A model generated the notes under the pieces. The model had not been told where the DNA came from. It searched no databases and saw only the letters and a program-made list of their open reading frames with translations. The position numbers and the translations under genes were made by a program. A DNA stretch of 64,000 nucleotides from Lichina pygmaea (Eukaryota > Ascomycota > Lichinomycetes > Lichinales > Lichinaceae). Positions 57,934 to 64,000 of the stretch are shown piece after piece. Where the stretch lies: the NCBI GenBank assembly GCA_963422465.1, contig OY730170.1:5294315-5358314 (forward strand), read 5' to 3'. Every line of letters starts with the position of its first letter. Position 1 is the stretch's first letter.

Positions 57934-59242
57934 TGTTTCTGATAGCGCCAAGGGCGACGGCGAGGGAGGCGCGACGGCGGTTATCCGTCGGATCTCGACG
58001 ACGTTGGTGTAGGGGCTCCTCCTTAAGGGTTGCCTCGTCGGCACCAGCGACGGCATTGACGCCATCCGCTCGACATGCGGGCGAGTACGCGTCGACGGGT
58101 CCTGCGTCAGCTCGCGCGCAAGTGCGGTCGGAGCCGGAGCCGGAGCCGGAGCGCGATCGACGACGAGGGGCCGAGACGAGCTTGACGAGACCGTTCGAGC
58201 GGACGGCAGCGGCCGCACCAGCGGCTGCCCGGACGACGACGGTCTCGCAGAGTCGGAGTTCAAGGCGTCCGCAGCCTGCACGGATGCGTCAGTGATTCTC
58301 CCCCGTGAACTGCAGGCTCGACGCGGGAAAGGCGCGGGGATGGGGGCATCAAACAACCTGCGACGGAGGGCAGCTCCTGGGCGTCCTCGGGCGCGACGCC
58401 GTCGAGCGGTCGTGGGCCTGGCCGGCCAGGCCATCGCGGACGTGCTGCGGCAAGGGCCACGGAGGCAATGGCGGGTGCGGCTGCGGCTGCGGCTGCGAGT
58501 CGACCGAGACTGGCCGGGACCGGATCGATCGCGCGTCGACCAGGGAAGATGACGACGAGGCCGAGGCTGCGGTCTTCGTGCTCGCGCCGCCGCCGAGCGT
58601 CGACCTCGGTCGTGCCGGCTGGTTGTAGCCTCGGCTCAGCTCCAGCGAGAAGTCGTCCAGGCTCTCGCGGCTGCTGTCGAGTGGGTGCCCAGGCGACCAC
58701 GGCCCCCCGGAGCGGCTGCTCCCACCGGACCTCATCGACGACGAATCGTCCAAGGCGGAACCCTTGGCCTTCCTCTCGTCGCTCATCGCCGTCGGCAGGC
58801 CATCCCACTTGGAGTTGACCTTGGGCACGGACGACGGCATCTTGGTGCGTGACACGCTGGAGAGGCCGGCGTTGACCCGTCGACCCTTCTCGCGCGCGGC
58901 GAGGGCCTGCTCTCGACGCTGGGCCTGCTCGTACTCGGCCAAGGCCTGCAGCGACGGCTCCTTCACGCTCAGGAAGCCGAGGAGGGACGAGCCCTTCTGC
59001 TTGCCGCTAGAAGCACCCTTGGCCTTGGTCTTGCTCTTCCCAGAAGCTGCGGAGCCTTGCGAGTACGCGCTTGTGGCGGTGCGTGGAGTGTCTGGCGGGG
59101 TCGAGGGAAGGGTGGCGCTGCTGAGGCCAGTGGCCCTGGTCGAGACGGAGCTGGGCGAGAGCCGGGCGTCATCGTTGCCAGTGTTGCGCGGTGGTGGACC
59201 AAGGACGAGAGGAGCTGGCACATTTGCCCGCGTCGAGTGCAT
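57763..59242 (-). CDS. Conserved fungal protein of unknown function, 5' end uncertain
   Basis: Two exons, 59242-58358 and 58275-57763, joined as 'PPSQ|AADALNSD' through an intron with donor gttgtt; 465 residues from ATG 59242. Recognisable blocks are LVLGPPPR, SLLGFLSVKEPSLQALAEYE, then KMPSSVPKVNSKWDGLP. I recall this combination from widely conserved Pezizomycotina proteins without assigned function. The C-terminal part has an 11-Pro run and a closing block ATRSSTSPGWKTFLRRIKPF. There is no membrane span, and most of it is Ser/Pro-rich and probably disordered. The open frame continues upstream to about 59420 without an ATG. An in-frame or spliced exon starting at ATG 59474 (MLRRASTVSRFLNVSSLIAP) is plausible but unproved. 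Confidence 0.65.
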
Positions 59243-61275
59243 CGGTGCCAGCGAGTTGCGCCTCTTCGAAGCTCGTTTCTGTTCTCCTCCGTCGGAGGCC
59301 TCCCGAACCTCGACCGCTGTCGTCGTCGTAGGCGCCGTCGGACGATTGCCGTCTGGTCGACGCGGGGGGCACCACCGACCAAGAACTGGCCCAGCACCAG
59401 CTGGAAAAGCTCTCGGGGGCAATAAGCGAGCTAACGTTCAGAAAGCGCGACACGGTAGAGGCTCGTCGAAGCACAGTGACGAAGCGATCGGGGTCACCAT
59501 AACCCGCCTGTCACGCGCGAGAAGACCAAGAAGAAGAAGAAGAAGAAGAAGAAGAAGAAGAAGGGAGAGATAAGACGACCCAGCAGATCGGCTATGTAGT
59601 CTTATGGCGGGATGGGAAAGTTCATGTCAATTTGCACGCCCAAGGAAGCGTACGTCCTCGTGCGCGTCGTGGTGCTTTGGACCGAGCAAGGCTCGCTCCG
59701 GCGCGCGAGGGACCGTCGGCCGTAGACGGCCGGTACTGTTTTGCGGCGATTCGGAGACGACGGCGACGCAGGAACGACGCAGGAAGCTCGAAATCTCGCC
59801 GGGAACCCGTCTTTCGACTCGGCAATAGGTGGCGCTAATGCAGCGTGATCGAGATGCGCGCGTCTGCTTCCTTCTTCTCCTCCTGTCGCTGGGAACGTCA
59901 CGATCTTGGTTCTCAGGGGCAAGGTTTCGGCCGTGGCCGGCCAAGCGGTCAGTAGAGAGGGGCGGAGAACGCCTCAGGCACAGTCGAGATGGACATTGGC
60001 TTCTTCGTGTCGACGTCTTGCAACTGACTCCCATAAAGTATAGCGTCTCGATCTGGCCGTGCTCGCCCGTTCCTGCTCCCTCCATGGCGTAAGTCAACCC
60101 TTACCGTACTCGTGATACGTAAAGGGTACGTAATTATCGAACTGTATAAATAAGCGCGAGGGTCAAGTCGAGAGAAGGCTTCCTGTTGCGCTTGTCAGCG
60201 TCAGATAGGCTCCTTCGAGAAATCGAACTTCCAATAACGAAAGAAAGGACGGGAGATGCCTGCTGAGCTTAGTACCAGTCGTGGCACGGCCATTTCGAGG
60301 GGCCCGCATTGGGCTTTGAGGAGACGCCGTCCGAACATGCTGGTTGGCCCACGACGTCAAAGCGGGGTGTGATCAAGGGCTTAGCGACCCAACGTGGCGT
60401 CGCTTCGCCGTCGCCACTCAGCACCTGCTGCAGCGCCTCGACGCTAGCCCGGATCCTCTCGCTGTCATGTTCTGGTAGCGAGACATCAGTGCGACAGTAG
60501 CCTCCAAGTACTGTAAGCCCTGGCCCCGTCGGCGCCGTCGCTGGTTGGCCACGACAATGTCGATCATTTACTTCGTATAGCAAGCTAGATGATATCATGA
60601 AGATCTTCGGGCTGACGTTGAGTGAACCGCATCGAATGTGGACGAGAGTGAGGACCACTTATTTTGATAGATCTGACCATCCATGCCACATCGAGTCGTT
60701 CTTCATATCTAATGAGGCATCAAAGTGTCGTAGCTGTGGTTGCCAAGCGAAGGGCGTACTGCATGTACCCTACGGATGAGTAATCACCCCGTACACGCAA
60801 AAGTCCATTCCAGCGCCGCACTGCTAAAATTCTCGAGTCTTCTGCCACGAGGTTTGAAATTCTGTACTGTACGCAAGTACTCGTATGGCCTGCCATTGCA
60901 TCAATGACTACGGACGTACTGTATCTAGGCACTGCTAGGCACCCATCTCAAGTCATCTACTGTCACTTTGGAGTTGCTGGAGTACAAGTATTGAGAAACT
61001 CAGGAACCTGATCAATGCCCGACAATAGATTGGCCCAGTATCTCGGCTGGATTCTCAGCTTAGTAATCGGACCGCGCCTGCGGGCCAGAGCGAAGTTTGG
61101 CGCTAAAAGAGCGTGCAGAACAAGCGGGCATACTGTAGCGGGACCGGCAGCGCGTTTCGATAGCGCTAGTACTGCGCCAATCAGTATCTGAAACAGCGAC
61201 GTCATAGGTGGCGGATGAGTGGATGGGCTCTGAGCCACTAGCGCTAGTTTGAGAGGTGGCTTGAGTTATGAAGCA
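59243..61275. other. Gap with no supported gene
   Basis: Includes an (AAG)n run near 59528-59562 and short frames without features. Part of 59243-59474 may be the true 5' end of the neighbouring minus-strand gene. Confidence 0.5.
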
Positions 61276-61284
61276 TTCAAGATT

Positions 61285-61978
61285 CGGACAATTGCTCCGG
61301 TACCCCCCATTATGCACGTTTCTTTCTTCCATACCCCCCTTCTTTCTTCCATGCCCCCCTCCATCCCGTGTCTCACTCAGCTAAGCGAGGCACTTGGCAT
61401 ACTACCACATCACTCATGTGAACTAAGGTACCACTCAAACCTTGAGCTGTGCTAGTGGGGTACCTCTGCTATCTTACTAAAACCCATACAAATCAAAGTC
61501 TCTCGGCCTTTCTTCAGTTTGTCAAAAGAAAACTTGGTGGAGTACTTGTCTTATCGCAATAGTTTCATACAATTCAGAAGTACCAGTGACACACTGCTCT
61601 TGCCATCACTACTGTCACTATTGCTGTTGCTGTCACTGTCGCCGTCGCTGTCACTGTTGCTGTCACTGCCCTCACTGTCACCCTCACTGTTGCTGTCACC
61701 TTTACCCTTGCTGTCGCAGTCGCTCACCATCGCTGCCACCCCGCTTGTACTCTGAATTTACCTGGTACTTTCATCTGTTGTACTGTTGGGTAGTAGACTA
61801 AGTACCGGGAGGAGGGGGGTACAGAATACATCCTGCAACTTGAATTTAGACAGATACTTCAGTCACTGTGGGAACTGTACGGTATGACAAGTACCTCGCT
61901 TGGCTGAGTGAGACACGGGATGCAGGGGTCATGGAAGAAAGAAACGTGCATAATGGGGGGTACCGGAGCAATTGTCCG
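61285..61978. mobile_element. MITE with 48-bp perfect terminal inverted repeats (Mutator-like or hAT-like)
   Basis: The first 48 bp (starting CGGACAATTGCTCCGGTACC) are exactly repeated in reverse complement at the right end. Similarity continues for about 60 bp more after a 20-bp duplication in the left arm. It is flanked by TTCAAGATT (61276-61284) and TTCAAGATC (61979-61987). A 9-bp duplication with one mismatch abuts the ends perfectly, which suits Mutator-type elements; read as 8 bp (hAT-type) it leaves one extra base. Length 694 bp; no transposase. The interior holds a cactgtcgccgtcgctgtcac-type repeat (about 61600-61735). Confidence 0.85.
61605..61735 (+). repeat. GCTGTCACT-type imperfect tandem repeat inside the MITE
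   Basis: Irregular 6-9 bp units (gctgtc, gtcact) run for about 130 bp and yield Leu/Ser- or Ser/Asp-repeat frames. Confidence 0.8.
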
Positions 61979-61987
61979 TTCAAGATC

Positions 61988-62378
61988 TCGCCGCCTGGAA
62001 CGTCAGCAACAAGCTGTCGCTTCCAAAAGTAACAGCCGTCCCCACGGAACCAACTAGCCTACGAGGTACGTACGGAGTAGGTACCTATGCACTTCCGTGC
62101 TGTACTGTCCCGTCTCCTACTCGGAGATCGCCGATATTGCTCCGAGACGGGTCGGACATTGCAGCGATCACATGAAGCCGGCTATTGCCGGCAGACAGCA
62201 TGTGCAGTTACATAAGCAAGGTACTCATTCTTCTGTACGGAGTACTCGTACCCTCATAGTACCTTCGTTCCTTCCGAATACGTATCTATCTTACGTAATC
62301 AGATGTCACGTTTCACGTCCACACCAACCGTTGCTGCCTCCCCGGAATTTCCCCCAAGATCCTGTTCCAACACCTTCA
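61988..62378. other. 5' region of the small coiled-coil protein gene
   Basis: Contains GTACGTACGGAGTAGGTAC (about 62066-62084) and TGTACGGAGTACTCGTACC (about 62234-62252), variants of the dispersed palindrome. No separate coding unit. Confidence 0.5.
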
Positions 62379-62972
62379 ATGTCGGCGACGACTGGTCAAG
62401 CGAGCCGTACGCCCGAGGATGCGCTGCTGGATTTGGAGAAGAATCCAGACGCCATCGCGCTGCGATCGACCATCGCCATCCTCGAGATGCAACGCCAGAG
62501 AGCCGTGGCCGATATGAGACGGCTCGAGAAGATCAAAGCTCGCGCGCTCGCAGAGCCGGACCTGTTCATGCAGGAACTCAGTCAGGGTCGGCTCCGCCAC
62601 GCGAACGGCAGCGACGGCTTGCCCGGACTTCCACATGGCCCGGTCTTGCCCACAGGAACGAAGCGCGGTCTCTCGACACGGAACCCCAGTGCTTCCTCGC
62701 GTTTCCCGCCCATACCGACCCCGCAGAACATCGTGCGTTGTCCGCCCATCAACTGGGCCATGTATCACGTGGTCGGCGAGTCGCTGGATCGATTGCACGC
62801 CGAGCAACAACGTCAGCCAGGTGCCGGGGAGTCCGGCCGACTCGTCGATCGGGTGCCAGAAACCGTCGTGGCGGCACCGTATCGGCTCTGGACAGACCTC
62901 CTCAAGCCGCAGCCTGTCGTTCCAGCCGATCCCGCCGATGGCGCAGGTGCCGGACACGTTGCTATAGATTAG
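62379..62972 (+). CDS. Small conserved fungal protein with N-terminal coiled coil, function unknown
   Basis: An intronless frame of 197 residues starting MSATTGQASRTPEDALLDLE; the ATG at 62379 was preferred over upstream in-frame starts because sequence before it is repeat-like. Residues about 10-70 are helical and charged (LRSTIAILEMQRQRAVADMR, then RLEKIKARALAEP) and probably form a coiled coil. The block PPIPTPQNIVRCPPINWAMY, then HVVGESLDRLHAEQ, is strongly patterned and looks like a conserved motif. The C-terminus ends in a short low-complexity stretch. No signal peptide or membrane span, so it is probably cytoplasmic or nuclear. I do not recognise a named family. Confidence 0.7.
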   Translation: MSATTGQASRTPEDALLDLEKNPDAIALRSTIAILEMQRQRAVADMRRLEKIKARALAEPDLFMQELSQGRLRHANGSDGLPGLPHGPVLPTGTKRGLSTRNPSASSRFPPIPTPQNIVRCPPINWAMYHVVGESLDRLHAEQQRQPGAGESGRLVDRVPETVVAAPYRLWTDLLKPQPVVPADPADGAGAGHVAID

Positions 62973-64000
62973 GGGCCGGATCTTGAAACGTGCTCCTGCC
63001 CAGCGCGCTGTCAGCCAAAGTCGGCCTGCGAGACCCGACATCCAGACAGGGCAGGAGGGCCGCGCTTGGCGTGCTGATTGGCTTCTTGCCAGGCTCGAAG
63101 CCGACTCTGCTGTACCCCCCCTCAGAATCGATTGAATCGAGGTACGGTCACCACCAGACGTCGGTCAACGCCCCGAACAACTAACAATAGGATGCTCTGG
63201 CGCAGATGGCGGCACCAGCGCGTGGCGGCCGGCTGAGTCCACAAGCGAAGGAATCCGGAGATGTCGATGAATCCCATTGCAGGGCGTGCTTGAGAGTGGA
63301 CGAGTCGAGGCTCGGGCACTCTAATGGCTTGATTGAAACGTTGATTCGTGCGCCTTCGACCACCGCCAGTGCCGACACGGTCGCCTTCATCCCACTCGGT
63401 CTCAGCCGCGTGGACAGAAGATCGTACATCATTCTCGGCGCGGCGTGTCTGGTTGATGTCACGATGATGCCCAAAAGGCTTTTCCTCCCTTCTGGTCTGC
63501 CGAAAGGTCACTCTGTGTGACTGTCAGAGTGTGCAGAGGTGATGCAATCTTGAGCATCACTCGCCGGAACACTCTGGCTATGCTTTCGACTTGACCGGTA
63601 CACACGCATGGCCAATTTCGATCTGACATTAAATTGACGAAGTCCAGTCTCCACTCCCATTGCAGCCGAACAAAAGCGGCTTCTGAGCATGTGGATATTT
63701 CCACGTAAACAGTGCCTGTGCCGGCCTTGCATGCCCTGCTTGTCCTTGTAGATCTGCCAGCAGACTCGGAAACAGTAAATTCTCAAGTGTACGAACGGTT
63801 TTCAAGATACAGACGCAGCTGTACCTGTAATCAATCAGATTCCCCAAAGACCGAAAGTCCGAATGCAGATGCCACAAGCACTTGAACCGAGGATATCCTC
63901 GTCCTGCGGTGTCGTCCTCGATATTGCTAGCGCAACACCCCGTCTTGAGACGCTCTCCGCTATCGAGCACCAGAACGACTCACAACTCATGACCCGTGCG
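62973..64000. other. Right-edge gap with no supported gene
   Basis: Several 80-130-codon frames lie on both strands, none with a recognisable motif or coherent composition. A gene beginning beyond the edge could have its 5' or 3' region here. Confidence 0.45.

Noticed and set aside
1-64000. CRISPR arrays, telomere repeats, rRNA genes, biosynthetic gene cluster
   Set aside because: No regularly spaced direct repeats, no TTAGGG arrays, no rRNA-like sequence, and no PKS/NRPS/terpene signatures among the genes.

Overview
The window is nuclear DNA of a filamentous ascomycete, most likely a Sordariomycete. The evidence is many short GT-AG introns (about 50-210 nt), GC-rich genes separated by AT-richer gaps that hold decayed transposons, and proteins with recognisable fungal architecture (Rim15, LIM-RhoGAP, Sec10, mL54, Nus1, Alg6, Gar2, Rna1, Rad53). 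No species can be named from the sequence. There is no operon, CRISPR array, rRNA gene or secondary-metabolite cluster.

Layout, left to right. 0-2.6 kb: the 5' end of an Erg26-like sterol dehydrogenase running off the left edge (-), then an eight-exon UBE2Z-like E2 enzyme (-) that appears to carry a second E2-like fold. 3.6-7.9 kb: a LIM-domain RhoGAP of the Lrg1 type (+). 7.9-14.2 kb: TG/GTCT microsatellites, a tRNA-related SINE with target duplication, a disordered conserved protein (-), and Tc1/mariner relics. 14.2-20.7 kb: RIM15 (-). 20.7-25 kb: no gene, but a TA-flanked MITE. 25-29.3 kb: mitochondrial ribosomal protein mL54 (-), an HNH-nuclease protein of lower GC (-), and a 5'-truncated LINE with target duplication. 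30.5-32.1 kb: an acidic single-membrane-span protein (-). 33.3-35.3 kb: GAR2/nucleolin (-). 36.2-38.1 kb: ALG6 (+). 39.1-40.4 kb: RNA1/RanGAP (+). 40.9-42.2 kb: NUS1 (-). 42.6-45.7 kb: SEC10 (+). 45.7-49.4 kb: a tRNA-like Pol III unit, a GTGGGC minisatellite and no firm gene. 49.4-50.7 kb: a cysteine-rich single-span protein (+). 52.2-56.1 kb: a Rad53-type checkpoint kinase (-). 57.8-59.2 kb: a conserved fungal protein of unknown role (-). 61.3-62 kb: a Mutator-like or hAT-like MITE with 48-bp perfect inverted ends. 62.4-63 kb: a small conserved coiled-coil protein (+).

The genes are housekeeping or regulatory and independently transcribed. Two belong to one pathway: NUS1 (dolichol chain synthesis) and ALG6 (first glucosylation of the dolichol-linked oligosaccharide). 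LRG1, RIM15 and SEC10 connect to polarity, nutrient signalling and exocytosis. Coding sequences carry many expanded simple repeats (His-Asp/Gly, Asn-Arg-Asp-Gly, Thr, Gly-Asp, His/Gln, Pro). The palindromic motif GTACTCCGTACGGAGTAC and pieces of it are scattered through the gaps. Exon boundaries were worked out by hand from splice consensus, reading phase and family similarity. Many ORFs extend upstream only through GTG or TTG, so starts were moved to the first sensible ATG.
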